This document shows, piece by piece, positions 45,395 to 54,514 of a stretch of DNA of 64,000 nt. This stretch comes from Azospirillum sp. 412522. Lineage in GTDB: Bacteria; Pseudomonadota; Alphaproteobacteria; Azospirillales; Azospirillaceae. The stretch lies in the NCBI RefSeq assembly GCF_019805165.1, contig NZ_RWIJ01000015.1, positions 152,048 to 216,047 on the forward strand, read 5' to 3'. The notes beneath the pieces were generated by a model. That model ran no database searches. It saw only the letters and a list, made by a program, of their open reading frames with translations, and was not told the DNA's origin. Made by a program: the position numbers and the translations under genes. Position 1 is the stretch's first letter. Every line of letters starts with the position of its first letter.

Positions 45395-46669
45395 TTACTT
45401 GCCGACCTTCGACGGGTCGTCGAGGCTGTCGGAACCCTTGACCTCGACCGAGACGCCGAGCGCGGCGACGGCGCCTTCCAGCGCCTTCTTCTGGGCGACG
45501 AGACCGTCGATGCCGTTGGAGACCAGCTTGTTGCCCTCGTCGTTGTCGGCGGCGATCATCTGGTCGTAGGCCATCTTGCCGCTGTCGGCGGTGTCCTTGA
45601 TCGCCTGCATCGCCTTCATGGTGTTGGCCATGGCGGTCTTCACCGCGGCGTCGGCGTCGGCGGACTTGGCGGCGACCAGCTGCGACAGCGAGGCGCCCGA
45701 CACGGTCTTGCCGTCGGTGCGCTTGTAGCTGCCGTTGTAGACGTTCACCATGCCGACTTCGTCGTAATAGTGCGAGTTGTGGGTGTTGTCGGAGAAGCAG
45801 TCATGCTCTTCTTCCGGATCATGCAGCATGAGGCCGAGCTTCATGCGCTCGCCCGCCAGCTCGCCGTAGCTCAGCGACCCCAGGCCGGTCAGCATGCGGG
45901 CGACGCCCTCGCTCTCCGGCGCCTTGGCGATGGAAACGCGGGCCTTGCCCTTGGCGGCCCAATCCGCCGTCATCTCGGCGAGGTCGTCCACCAGCATCTG
46001 CGTGGCGACCTTCAGGTATTGGGCGCGGCGGTCGCAATGGGCGTTGGTGCAGTCCTTGCCCTTGGCGTAGTCGGTGGCCTTGCGCTCGCCGGCGCCCGGA
46101 CCGGTGCCGTGCAGGTCCTGGCCCCACAGCAGGAATTCGATGGCGTGGTAGCCGGTGGCGACGTTCGCCTCCACCTTGCCGGCCTCGTGCAGCTTTTCGG
46201 CCAGCAGCTCCTTGGTGATCTTGCGGGCGTCGATGGTCTTGCCGCCGGCCGTGATCTTCGGGTTGGCGATGACGTTCGCCTTGGCGTAGGGGTTGCTCTC
46301 GCCGCCGGCATAGCCCTCGTCGACATAGTCGATCAGGCCCTCGTCCAGCGGCCAGGCGTTCACCTTGCCTTCCCACTCGTCGACGATCGGGTTGCCGAAG
46401 CGGAAGGCTTCCGTCTGCATGTAGGGAACGCGGGCGGCCTTCCAGACCGTGCGCGCCTTCGCCAGGTTTTCCTCGGTCGGATTGGCGACCAGGGCGTCCA
46501 CCGCCTTCTTCAGCGCCTTGGCGCCGTTGGTGGCGTCCTCATAGGCGGCATGGGCGATGTCGGCGTAGTTCTTCGCCACGTCCTTGTAGTCCGGAGCCGC
46601 CGCCTGGGCGGCGAAGGGCAGCAGGGCAACGACGGCTACGGCGGCAAAGCCGGCAGCGCGCTTCGACAT
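45395..46669 (-). CDS. Imelysin family protein (IrpA-like)
   Basis: 424 residues. Signal peptide KRAAGFAAVAVVALLPFAAQA. The imelysin/insulin-cleaving-peptidase-like domain covers residues 25-400 with the GxHxxE motif in GYHAIEFLLWGQDLHG, and the LHDPEEEHDCFSDNTHNSHY segment, rich in His, Asp and Glu, as a further candidate metal site. Cyanobacterial IrpA of this family is needed for growth in low iron. ATG at 46669 follows GAGGAG. It is the first gene of the leftward metal-acquisition set and is preceded by iron-box-like repeats. Confidence 0.9.
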   Translation of the reverse strand: MSKRAAGFAAVAVVALLPFAAQAAAPDYKDVAKNYADIAHAAYEDATNGAKALKKAVDALVANPTEENLAKARTVWKAARVPYMQTEAFRFGNPIVDEWEGKVNAWPLDEGLIDYVDEGYAGGESNPYAKANVIANPKITAGGKTIDARKITKELLAEKLHEAGKVEANVATGYHAIEFLLWGQDLHGTGPGAGERKATDYAKGKDCTNAHCDRRAQYLKVATQMLVDDLAEMTADWAAKGKARVSIAKAPESEGVARMLTGLGSLSYGELAGERMKLGLMLHDPEEEHDCFSDNTHNSHYYDEVGMVNVYNGSYKRTDGKTVSGASLSQLVAAKSADADAAVKTAMANTMKAMQAIKDTADSGKMAYDQMIAADNDEGNKLVSNGIDGLVAQKKALEGAVAALGVSVEVKGSDSLDDPSKVGK

Positions 46670-46716
46670 GGAGGTCTCCTCGAACGTCGGTGGTCGGTAA
46701 TGACAGCAAGTGCGAC

Positions 46717-46754
46717 TTATTCTCAGCGAATAACGTCGCGAATCATTCTCACTG
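46717..46754 (-). promoter_or_regulatory. Fur-box-like repeats upstream of the imelysin operon
   Basis: TTATTCTCAGCGAATAA (46717-46733) is an interrupted palindrome with TTATTC and GAATAA arms. A second copy of ATTCTCA lies at 46745-46751, so TGAGAAT occurs twice in the leftward sense, 26 bases apart, each 50-80 bases before the start codon. This resembles TGAGAATGATT-type Fur sites. Binding by Fur, Irr or RirA cannot be told apart from sequence. Confidence 0.45.
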
Positions 46755-46849
46755 TCAAGCCCTATCCGCGTTGGGGATACTCGGAATCACGCGTGTTGCC
46801 GGTGATGCGTCGATATGTCCTGGCAATGGAGCCGGCAAGACCTCGCCGT

Positions 46850-48007
46850 TCAGTCCCGGCCGGGTGCCTGGCCAAGCGCCCGATCGAGATCCTCATAGAG
46901 ATCCTCCGGCGACTCCAGCCCGACCGACAGGCGCAGCAGGTCGCCCGGAACCGGAGAGGTCGGGCCCTCGATGCTGGCGCGGTGCTCGATCAGGCTTTCC
47001 ACCCCGCCGAGCGAGGTGGCGCGGCGCCAGATGCCGACGCCGGCCGCGGTGTCGATGGCGGCCTGGGTGCCGCCCTTCACCCGGATGGACAGCATGCCGC
47101 CGAAGCCGCCGCTCATCTGGCGCGACGCGATGCCGTGGCCGGGGAAGCCGGGCAGGCCGGGATAGAGCACGTCGGCCACCCGCGGATGGGCCGAAAGCCG
47201 CTCCGCCAGGGTCATGGCGGCGGCGCTCTGCCAGCGGACGCGGGCGAACAGGGTGCGCAGTCCGCGCTGCAGGAGCCATGCCTCGAAACTGCCGAGGATG
47301 CCGCCCTGCTGGGTCTGCACCGCCTTGATCCGGCCCCAGAACTCGTCCTTGCGGGCGGCGGTCAGGGTGCCGGCGACGACGTCGGAATGGCCGTTCAGGT
47401 ACTTGGTGGCCGAATGCATGACGATGTCGGCCCCCAGCTCCAGCGGGCGGGTCAGCACCGGGGTCGCCACCGTGCTGTCCACCGCCAGCCAGGCCCCGGC
47501 CTCGTGCGCCAGTTCGGCGACGGCGGCGATGTCGGTGACGGTCCACAGCGGGTTGGCCGGCGTCTCCACCCAGACCAGCCGGGTCTGGCCGGGGCGCAGC
47601 GCCGCGCGCACCGCGTCGGTGTCGCTGGTGTCCACCCCCTCGACCTTCAGGCCCCAGCGGGTGGCCGGCCCGTGCACCCAGTTGCGGAAGGCCCAGTACA
47701 TCACGTCGGGCACCAGCACATGGTCGCCCGGATCCAGCGCCTGGAACACCGCGGTCGCCGCCGCCATGCCGGAGGCGAACAGCAGGGTGTCCGCCCCCTT
47801 CTCAAGTTCGGTGATGGTTCTGGCCGGGATGTCGAAGGTCGGGTTGTCGGCGCGGGCATAGACCCGGCCGCGGCCATAGCCGTTGTCGGGGTCCCGGACA
47901 TAGGTGGTGGAGGGGTGGATCGGCGGGATGACCGCGCCGCTGGCCGCGTCCTCGAAACCCAGGGCGCCGGCGGCGATGGTCTCGGGACGGTGGGGACGGT
48001 CGGTCAT
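46850..48007 (-). CDS. PLP-dependent transsulfuration enzyme (cystathionine gamma-synthase/beta-lyase family)
   Basis: 385 residues. The family core is complete: PPIHPSTTYVRD at the N-terminus, LFASGMAAATAVFQAL, WVETPANPLWTVTDI, and the PLP lysine in MHSATKYLNGHSDVVAG. C-terminal SLGGVESLIEHRASIEG and LLRLSVGLESPEDLYEDL match cystathionine-processing enzymes. It could act in methionine synthesis or breakdown; the sequence does not separate synthase from beta- or gamma-lyase. ATG at 48007 is preceded by GGAG at 11 bases. It lies 111 bases after the AbrB-like gene on the same strand. Confidence 0.9.
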   Translation of the reverse strand: MTDRPHRPETIAAGALGFEDAASGAVIPPIHPSTTYVRDPDNGYGRGRVYARADNPTFDIPARTITELEKGADTLLFASGMAAATAVFQALDPGDHVLVPDVMYWAFRNWVHGPATRWGLKVEGVDTSDTDAVRAALRPGQTRLVWVETPANPLWTVTDIAAVAELAHEAGAWLAVDSTVATPVLTRPLELGADIVMHSATKYLNGHSDVVAGTLTAARKDEFWGRIKAVQTQQGGILGSFEAWLLQRGLRTLFARVRWQSAAAMTLAERLSAHPRVADVLYPGLPGFPGHGIASRQMSGGFGGMLSIRVKGGTQAAIDTAAGVGIWRRATSLGGVESLIEHRASIEGPTSPVPGDLLRLSVGLESPEDLYEDLDRALGQAPGRD

Positions 48008-48117
48008 CGCTGGGGCGCTCCGGGATGGGATGGGAAGGGGGAAACGAGGATACGTCCGCAGGCGGCGGAGCCGCAACGACATCGCGACGACCCTGCGGAA
48101 CGCCCCGGCCGCGGGCG

Positions 48118-49179
48118 TCAGGCGTATCGGGCGATCAGCCGGGCCAGCGGCGGGCCGGACAGCACGACCACGAACAGCCGCAAGGTCTGCAGGGCCAGCA
48201 CCAGCGGCAGGTCCACCCCGCTGCCCAGCGCGATCACCACGACGGAATCGAGTCCGCCCGGACTGGTCGCGAGGAAGGCGGTGAGCGGATCGGTCGGCAA
48301 CAGCGTGACCAGCATCCAGGCGGACAGGCTGCACAGGGCGATCATCAGTCCGGTCGACAGCAGCATCTGCGGCACCGCCCGCACCGCGTGGCGCAGCACC
48401 TCGCGGGTGAAGCGCAGGCCGATGCTCCAGCCGATGACGGTGTAGGTGACGGTCAGCAGCGCGTGCGGCAGTTGCAGCGTCACGCCCGCGCCGGCCTGGA
48501 CCAGCGCGCCCAGCACCATCGGCACCAGCAGGGCGCCCGAGGGAATGCGGAAACGGTGGCCGATCCAGCCGCCGATCCCAGCGACCAGCAGCGTCGCCGC
48601 CAGCCCCCGCAGATCGAGCGCCTCTACCGGCGCCGCCGGCACGCCGGCGCCCTGCGGGCCGGCGGTCAGCGCGTGCGTCACCAGCGAGGCGCTGAGCACC
48701 ACCAGCACCACGCGCAGATACTGCATCACCGCGACCAGCCGCACGTCCGCCCCATAGTCCCCGGCCATCGCGACCATGGCGGAAGCCGCGCCCGGCGACA
48801 CGCCCCAGGCCGCGGTGGTGCCGGGCAGGTTGCCGTAGCGGACGAACAGCCAGCCGACGATGCCGCTGACCAGCACCGTCAGCCCGACGGTCCCCAGCAT
48901 CAGCGGCCAGTTCCGGGCGATGGACAGCAGGATCGACGCGGTGACGGCGTGGGCGACGAGGCAGCCGATGATCGCCTGCGCCATGGTAAAGCCCGAAGGC
49001 GGCACGCGGATCGTGGCGCCGCCGACCCCCAGCGCGATCGCCCCGATCATCGGCCCGATCAGCCAGGACGCCGGCAGGCCGGCCGCGTCCAGACCCAGCG
49101 TCACCGCCGCCGACAGGGCGAGCAGCCCGGCCCATTGCGCGGCCTTGCGCCCATGGAGCCTAAGCCCGCCGCCCTCCAT
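48118..49179 (-). CDS. AbrB-family membrane protein
   Basis: 353 residues with about ten membrane segments arranged as two repeats. Each repeat has the family marker: SPGAASAMVAMAGDYGAD near residue 130 and SPGGLDSVVVIALGSGVD near 310. The domain (PF05145 type) was once labelled ammonia monooxygenase and later AbrB; its function is not established, and it is not related to the Bacillus transition-state regulator AbrB in activity. The ATG at 49179 is used because AAGGGA lies just before it; a GTG at 49200 is weaker. Confidence 0.85.
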   Translation of the reverse strand: MEGGGLRLHGRKAAQWAGLLALSAAVTLGLDAAGLPASWLIGPMIGAIALGVGGATIRVPPSGFTMAQAIIGCLVAHAVTASILLSIARNWPLMLGTVGLTVLVSGIVGWLFVRYGNLPGTTAAWGVSPGAASAMVAMAGDYGADVRLVAVMQYLRVVLVVLSASLVTHALTAGPQGAGVPAAPVEALDLRGLAATLLVAGIGGWIGHRFRIPSGALLVPMVLGALVQAGAGVTLQLPHALLTVTYTVIGWSIGLRFTREVLRHAVRAVPQMLLSTGLMIALCSLSAWMLVTLLPTDPLTAFLATSPGGLDSVVVIALGSGVDLPLVLALQTLRLFVVVLSGPPLARLIARYA

Positions 49180-49345
49180 CCCGTCCCTTGCACCCGCCAC
49201 GAACCCGTACCTGTACGAATGGTTTCCCGTTCCGGCATGCTGCCCGCCGGCTGCCGTGCCCGTCCAGCGGAAGAACGGGCGCGGCAGCCATGCATGGGAT
49301 TGGGCATGGCATTGGGCGCGGCATAGGGCACGGCATTGGGCCGGA

Positions 49346-50707
49346 TCAGCGGGCGGCGCGGATGCGGGTCAGGAAATCGCCGACGCCGCGGTGCAGATCG
49401 TCCGCCTGCCGGTGCAGCAGGCCGGCGGCGGTCAGCACCTCCTGCGCGATCCCGCCGGTCTCTGAGGAGGACTGCGTCACCTGACCGATGGAGTCGGTGA
49501 CGCGGCGGGATCCGACCGCGACCTCCTGCACGTTGCGGGTGATCTCCTGGGTCGCGGCGGTCTGCTCCTCCACCGTAGCGGCGACGGTGGTGACGATCTC
49601 GTTGATCTGGGTGATGGTGCGGCCGACCGCCTGGATCGCTTCGGCGGCCTGGCTGGCCGCGTTCTGCATGCCGGCGATCTGGCTGGAGATGTCCTCGGTG
49701 GCTTTCGCGGTCTGGTTGGCGAGGCTCTTCACCTCGCTGGCGACGACGGCGAAGCCTTTTCCGGCCTCGCCGGCGCGGGCCGCCTCGATGGTGGCGTTCA
49801 GCGCCAGCAGGTTGGTCTGGCTGGCGATGTTGTTGATCAGGCTGACCACGTCGCCGATCCGCTGGGCGGCGTCCACCAGACCGCTGACGGTGCCCTTGGT
49901 CCGTTCCGCCTCGTCGACGGCGGAGGTGGAAATCCGCGAGGACTCGTTGACGTGGCGGCTGATGTCGGCGATGGAGCTGGCGAGCTGCTCGGTCGCCGCG
50001 GCCACCGTCTGCATGCTGGACGAGGCGATTTCCGTCTCCGACGCCACGTCCGAGGAGCGGCGGCTGGTGCTGGTGGCGATCTCCGACATGCGCTGGGCGT
50101 GGGCCTGCATCTGGTTGGAGGCGGCGACCGTGCCCTCCACGATGCTCTTCACGCTGTCCTCGAAACTGCCGGCGAGACGGTCGAGGGTGGCGCGCTTGCT
50201 CTCCTCCTCCGCCGCCTGATAGGTCTCGAGAAGCAGTTCCATGTCGAACCACGCGATCCGGTTCAGCGTTTCCAGCTGGGCGGCGCGGTCGCGGCGGGCG
50301 GAGGCGCCGAACAGGCTGGCCGCCAGGCCCTCGTCGCGGTCGGCGAGGCCAAGCTCCCGGGCGATGTTGGAGCTGACGACATGGTGGCAGATCGACACCG
50401 CATAGCCCGGCACACCGTTCCGATAGAACAGGGTGGCGAGCCGGTTGGCGGATTCGAGGAAGCCGGCATCGATCCGGCCGGACGCGACGCGCATCCAATG
50501 GTCCAGCCGGGCGGCATGCACGTCGGGAAGCTTCAGCGCCGCCTGGATCTCCGGCCACGCCTCGAAATGCCGGTGCCAATCCTCAAGAAGGGTGGGCAGC
50601 CGGCGTTCCACAAACTCACGGTTGCCCCGCAGGCGGGCCAGATCGTCCTCGGTGATTGAGAAGGTGGCAAGTCTCTTCGCCTGCGCGTCAGTTCGCTCGA
50701 CAGTCAT
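49346..50707 (-). CDS. Globin-coupled methyl-accepting chemotaxis protein
   Basis: 453 residues, no membrane segment. Residues 15-155 match a protoglobin-type sensor domain; residues 190-450 are the coiled-coil signalling region with the MCP hairpin tip INNIASQTNLLALNATIEAARAGEAGKGFAVVASEVKSLA in the expected place. The N-terminal domain usually binds haem through a His in an H-x-R-x-G-V/L context; here the matching stretch is LFYRNGVP, with Phe94 where that His is expected. His108 and His109 lie a few turns further on. ATG at 50707. It should signal to CheA/CheW from the cytoplasm. Confidence 0.85.
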   Translation of the reverse strand: MTVERTDAQAKRLATFSITEDDLARLRGNREFVERRLPTLLEDWHRHFEAWPEIQAALKLPDVHAARLDHWMRVASGRIDAGFLESANRLATLFYRNGVPGYAVSICHHVVSSNIARELGLADRDEGLAASLFGASARRDRAAQLETLNRIAWFDMELLLETYQAAEEESKRATLDRLAGSFEDSVKSIVEGTVAASNQMQAHAQRMSEIATSTSRRSSDVASETEIASSSMQTVAAATEQLASSIADISRHVNESSRISTSAVDEAERTKGTVSGLVDAAQRIGDVVSLINNIASQTNLLALNATIEAARAGEAGKGFAVVASEVKSLANQTAKATEDISSQIAGMQNAASQAAEAIQAVGRTITQINEIVTTVAATVEEQTAATQEITRNVQEVAVGSRRVTDSIGQVTQSSSETGGIAQEVLTAAGLLHRQADDLHRGVGDFLTRIRAAR

Positions 50708-50941
50708 GTTTCGGACGATCCTCGGTTCCGGTGCCTCTCACACGTGTTTCTACGCGATAAGCAACCGTCCGGATTTCCAGCTGAACGGCGGCCGGCACGC
50801 TCATTTTCTACATAACCTGATATGCGTAGAATGAGGGCCGGCTTTTCGTCATAGAGTAGCGGCCTTATGCGGCTTGGCTGTTCTCCGGGTTCGTCCGTAC
50901 CGCCCTGCGACCGGATCGATGCGGCGCTTCGGGCCGGTTTT

Positions 50942-51403
50942 TCAAGCGGCGGCGACGATGAGCACGGCGGCGACCAGGGCCACCGCATCTTCCAGCAGGG
51001 CGGCAGGGCGGTCGCGGCCGAAGGCGGCCGCCATGCGCAGGCGCGCGGCGTAGCCGAGAAGCGTCCCGACGACGGCGCCGATGCCGCCGGCGACCAGCCC
51101 GCCGATCCAGAACCCGGCATTCGCGCCGATCGCGGCCCCGGCGATGGCGCCGCCGGCGATGCGGCTGGCGAAGGGGAAGGGCAGCTTGCGGCTGGGGGTG
51201 GTCGGCAGCTTGTCGACGACCAGTTCCGCCACCGCCATGGCGGTGAAGACCCAGGGCGAAACGGGATGCCCCAGGAAGAACAGCCAGCTTCCGGAAACGT
51301 CCAGCCAGCCGCCATAGGCGGCCCAACTGACGGCGGCAGGGGCGATCAGCGTGCGCAAGCCGGCCACGGCGCCGATCAGGAGGGCGAGGATCAAGGCAAG
51401 CAT
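50942..51403 (-). CDS. DUF4126 family membrane protein
   Basis: 153 residues, four to five hydrophobic segments. LIGAVAGLRTLIAPAAVSWAA at the N-terminus and the glycine-zipper stretch IAGGAIAGAAIGANAGFWIGG are typical of DUF4126 proteins, whose function is unknown. The start may be ATG 51403 or GTG 51415, four codons earlier and ten bases after the aldehyde dehydrogenase stop. It follows that gene closely on the same strand and could be co-transcribed with it. Confidence 0.78.
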   Translation of the reverse strand: MLALILALLIGAVAGLRTLIAPAAVSWAAYGGWLDVSGSWLFFLGHPVSPWVFTAMAVAELVVDKLPTTPSRKLPFPFASRIAGGAIAGAAIGANAGFWIGGLVAGGIGAVVGTLLGYAARLRMAAAFGRDRPAALLEDAVALVAAVLIVAAA

Positions 51404-51424
51404 CCGGTCGTCCACTGTTGTCTG

Positions 51425-52897
51425 TCAGGCACGGGAACGTCCCCGCAGGGTCTGTACGAGCCGCCGGAGCGCCCCGGCACGAGTGCCGGGGCCGCCATGG
51501 AACAGGCGCAGCGCCGCCAGCATCAGTGCCTCGTCGCCCGCATGCGGCGGGTCGAAATGGGGGCGCAGCCGCCCGTTGCGGATCGCGACGGTCTTCACCT
51601 GCGTCATCTCCAGCAGGCCTTCGGCGCCGCGCGTCACGCCCCAGCCGCTGGCATGGCGCCCGCCGAAGGGCAGGCGCGGATCGGCGGTCGGCACGATCAG
51701 GTCGTTGATCGTCACCGTCCCGGCATCGATCCGTGCGGCCAGTTCCCGGGCCTCCGCGACCGGCCCGAAGATCGACGCCCCGAGCGCATAGGGGCTGCCG
51801 GCCGCCGCCTCCAGGGCTTCTTCCACATCGCATACCCGCACCAGCGACAGCACCGGCGCGAAGACCTCCTCGCGCAGCAGGGCCATCGCCGGTGTCGCAT
51901 CGGCCAGGACGAGCGGCGCCATCGCCGGGACCTCCTCCCGCGGCAGCGGGGCGAGCGCACGCGCGCCCTCCATCACCGCGTCGCGCGCCAGGGCGGCGAG
52001 CCGGCGCCTCGCCGGCAGGGGCACCGGTATCGGCGGGATCGCGCCGACATGGCGGAGGAGCGCGGCCTCAAGCTCCGCCGCCATTCCGCGCGGGACGAAC
52101 ACCCGGCGCGGCGCGATGCAGGTGGCGGAACCGTTGAGCCGCAGGCCGAAGGCCAGCGCGCGGGCGACCTGCTCCACGTCCGCACCCGGCAGCACGAAGA
52201 CGGCGTCGTTGCCGGACAGCTCCATTGTCGAAGGCACCAGATGACGGGCGAGCCGCTCCGCCACCGCCCGCCCGGTATCCGCCGACCCGGTCAGCACCAG
52301 CCTGTCGATTCCCCCCTCGATGGCGTCGGCAACGGCGTCCGCGGACTCGTCCAGTACCCGGAACAGCCCCGCCGGCAGCCCGGCCTCCTCCAGCCATCGC
52401 CCGAGCAGGACCATCGGCGCGCCGCACCCCGGCGCCGGCTTGACCAGCACCGCGTTGCCGGCGGCCAGCGCCTGGATCGCCTGGCCCCCCGGCAGCAGGA
52501 GGGGGTAGTTGGACGGCCCGACGATCAGCACCGTTCCGACCGGCTCCCTCCGCACCTCCGCCTCCACCCCGAACAGCCAGAGCGGACGCCCGCGCCGTCC
52601 CAGCCGCTTCGGCGCCAGCAGGCCGGCCGCCTCGCGTTCCAGGAACCGGCAGGCTTCCGCCAATGGCAGGATTTCGGCGCTCACGCTTTCCGCCGCGCTG
52701 CGGCCCGGACGGGTTTCCAGGGATTCGACAAGTTTTTCGGCATCGGCCGCGATCCGGTGGCGAAGTCCGCGAATAATGGAGAGACGCTTTGAAATATCCC
52801 ATTCGGCCAGAGTCTTAAAGCCGAGTTTCTGCTGTTTGGCCGTTTTTGTTGACCAACGGGTTACGACATCAGGAGAGGGGCTGTTGTTGCGATCCAT
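51425..52897 (-). CDS. Aldehyde dehydrogenase, probably carotenoid-aldehyde oxidising (AldH/Ald-like)
   Basis: 490 residues of the NAD(P)-dependent aldehyde dehydrogenase superfamily. IVGPSNYPLLLPG and LVKPAPG bind the cofactor, LTGSADTGRAVAE follows the Rossmann turn, Glu226 in TMELSGND and Cys260 in GSATCIAP are the catalytic pair, and LPFGGRHASGWG is the C-terminal signature. ATG at 52897 gives an N-terminus that begins DRNNSPSPDVVTRWS. It is divergent from the two CrtN/CrtP-type genes with only 63 bases between starts. In staphyloxanthin-type pathways an aldehyde dehydrogenase turns diaponeurosporenal into the acid; the same role is inferred here. Confidence 0.85.
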   Translation of the reverse strand: MDRNNSPSPDVVTRWSTKTAKQQKLGFKTLAEWDISKRLSIIRGLRHRIAADAEKLVESLETRPGRSAAESVSAEILPLAEACRFLEREAAGLLAPKRLGRRGRPLWLFGVEAEVRREPVGTVLIVGPSNYPLLLPGGQAIQALAAGNAVLVKPAPGCGAPMVLLGRWLEEAGLPAGLFRVLDESADAVADAIEGGIDRLVLTGSADTGRAVAERLARHLVPSTMELSGNDAVFVLPGADVEQVARALAFGLRLNGSATCIAPRRVFVPRGMAAELEAALLRHVGAIPPIPVPLPARRRLAALARDAVMEGARALAPLPREEVPAMAPLVLADATPAMALLREEVFAPVLSLVRVCDVEEALEAAAGSPYALGASIFGPVAEARELAARIDAGTVTINDLIVPTADPRLPFGGRHASGWGVTRGAEGLLEMTQVKTVAIRNGRLRPHFDPPHAGDEALMLAALRLFHGGPGTRAGALRRLVQTLRGRSRA

Positions 52898-52960
52898 TTT
52901 TGATCCAGCTTCGTAACCATCACGACAGAGTTCGGCAGCGCAGGAGCGTTTGGCAAGCGG

Positions 52961-54514
52961 ATGGAACGACAAGTCGTGATCATCGGCGCGGGACCGGGCG
53001 GATTGGCATCCGCGATGCTCCTGGCGCTTACGGGTGCGAAGGTGACGGTTCTGGAACGTCAGGACCGTGTCGGCGGCCGGTCGGCGGGCTTCTCGCTCGA
53101 CGGCTACCGGTTCGACAGCGGCCCCACCTTCTTTCTCTATCCCCGCATCCTGGAGGAGATCTTCGAGGCCTGCGGACGGCGGCTGTCGGACGAGGTCGAC
53201 CTGATCCGTCTCGACCCGCTCTACCGGCTGGTGTTCGAGGGCGGCGGGGAACTGCGCGTGCATGCGCAGATGAAGGCGCTGATGGCCGAGATCGCCCGGC
53301 TCAGCCCCGGCGATGCCGACGGGCTGCCGCGCTTCCTGGCGGACAACCGGGCCAAGATGGAGCGTTTCCGGCCGGTGCTGGAATCCGATTTCTCCAGCCC
53401 GTGGGCATTGGCCACGCTGCCGATGTTGAAGGCGCTGGGCAGGCTGTCGCCGCACCGGTCGGTGGACCGCGACCTGTCCCGCTATTTCGCGGATCCGCGC
53501 GTCCGGCTCGCCTTCTCGTTCCAGAGCAAGTATCTGGGCATGTCGCCGTTCCGCTGCCCCAGCCTGTTCACCATCCTGTCCTTCCTGGAGCATGAGCACG
53601 GCGTCTTCCATCCCCGCGGCGGGACGGAGGCGGTGATGGAGGCGATGCGCCGCACGGCGGAAAGCCTGGGCGTCACCGTCCGGCTGAACGAGACGGTCCG
53701 CCATATCAGGTTCGAGGGTCGCCGCGCCGTCGGCGTGCGGACGGAGGCGGGCGACTATCCGGCCGACGCGCTGGTGATCAACGCCGACTTCGCCCGCGCC
53801 ATGACGACGCTGGTGCCGGACGACCTGCGCCGGCGCTGGAGCGACGCCCGCCTCGCCACCAAGAAATTCTCCTGCTCGACCTTCATGCTGTATCTGGGCA
53901 TCGAGGGCAGGATCGACGGGCTGGACCACCACACCGTCTATCTGGCGGAGGATTACGCCCGCAACCTCGCGGAGATCGAGGAGTGCCGCGAATTGCCGCG
54001 CCGTCCATCGATCTATGTGCAGAACGCCTGCGTCACCGATCCGGACATGGCGCCGCCCGGCGGCAGCACGCTCTACATCCTGGTTCCGGTCGGCCACCAG
54101 CGCGGCCATATCGACTGGCAGGCGGAGGCGCCGCGGTACCGGCGGCTGGTGCTCGACCGGCTGGCCGGCTTCGGGCTGACGGATCTGGAAAGCCGCATCC
54201 GGGTGGAGCGGGTGGTGACGCCGGCCGACTGGGACCGCCAGTTCGCCGTCCATCGTGGCGCCACCTTCAACCTGGCGCACAGCCTCGACCAGATGCTGCA
54301 CCGGCGGCCGCGCAACCGGTTCGAGGATCTGGACGGAGTCTATCTGGTGGGCGGCGGCACCCACCCCGGCAGCGGCCTGCCGGTCATCTTCGAGGGCGCC
54401 CGCATCACGGCGCGGCTGCTGGCCCAGGAGCTGGGCCTGCCGACGCCCTGGCGCACCAAGACCATGGGCGTGTCCGGCATGCTGCGGCAGGCCATTGCAG
54501 GGGGAATCGCATGA
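52961..54514 (+). CDS. crtN: Phytoene-desaturase-family oxidoreductase (CrtN-like)
   Basis: 517 residues. Dinucleotide-binding start VVIIGAGPGGLASAMLLALT with VLERQDRVGGRSAGF, and the C-terminal FAD signature GGGTHPGSGLPVIFEGAR. Length and ends fit the CrtI/CrtN carotene desaturase group. With a second family member next door and aldehyde dehydrogenase, acyl- and glycosyltransferase genes around it, desaturation of a C30 backbone (diapophytoene or squalene) is the most likely role. No squalene or diapophytoene synthase gene is in the window, and the C30 rather than C40 substrate is inference. ATG at 52961; GGAG lies 14 bases before it, rather far. Confidence 0.8.
   Translation: MERQVVIIGAGPGGLASAMLLALTGAKVTVLERQDRVGGRSAGFSLDGYRFDSGPTFFLYPRILEEIFEACGRRLSDEVDLIRLDPLYRLVFEGGGELRVHAQMKALMAEIARLSPGDADGLPRFLADNRAKMERFRPVLESDFSSPWALATLPMLKALGRLSPHRSVDRDLSRYFADPRVRLAFSFQSKYLGMSPFRCPSLFTILSFLEHEHGVFHPRGGTEAVMEAMRRTAESLGVTVRLNETVRHIRFEGRRAVGVRTEAGDYPADALVINADFARAMTTLVPDDLRRRWSDARLATKKFSCSTFMLYLGIEGRIDGLDHHTVYLAEDYARNLAEIEECRELPRRPSIYVQNACVTDPDMAPPGGSTLYILVPVGHQRGHIDWQAEAPRYRRLVLDRLAGFGLTDLESRIRVERVVTPADWDRQFAVHRGATFNLAHSLDQMLHRRPRNRFEDLDGVYLVGGGTHPGSGLPVIFEGARITARLLAQELGLPTPWRTKTMGVSGMLRQAIAGGIA

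Noticed and set aside
50748..50831. TTCTACGC / GCGTAGAA inverted pair upstream of the globin-type chemoreceptor
   Set aside because: Only eight bases per arm and 68 bases apart; no regulator or mechanism can be argued from this alone.
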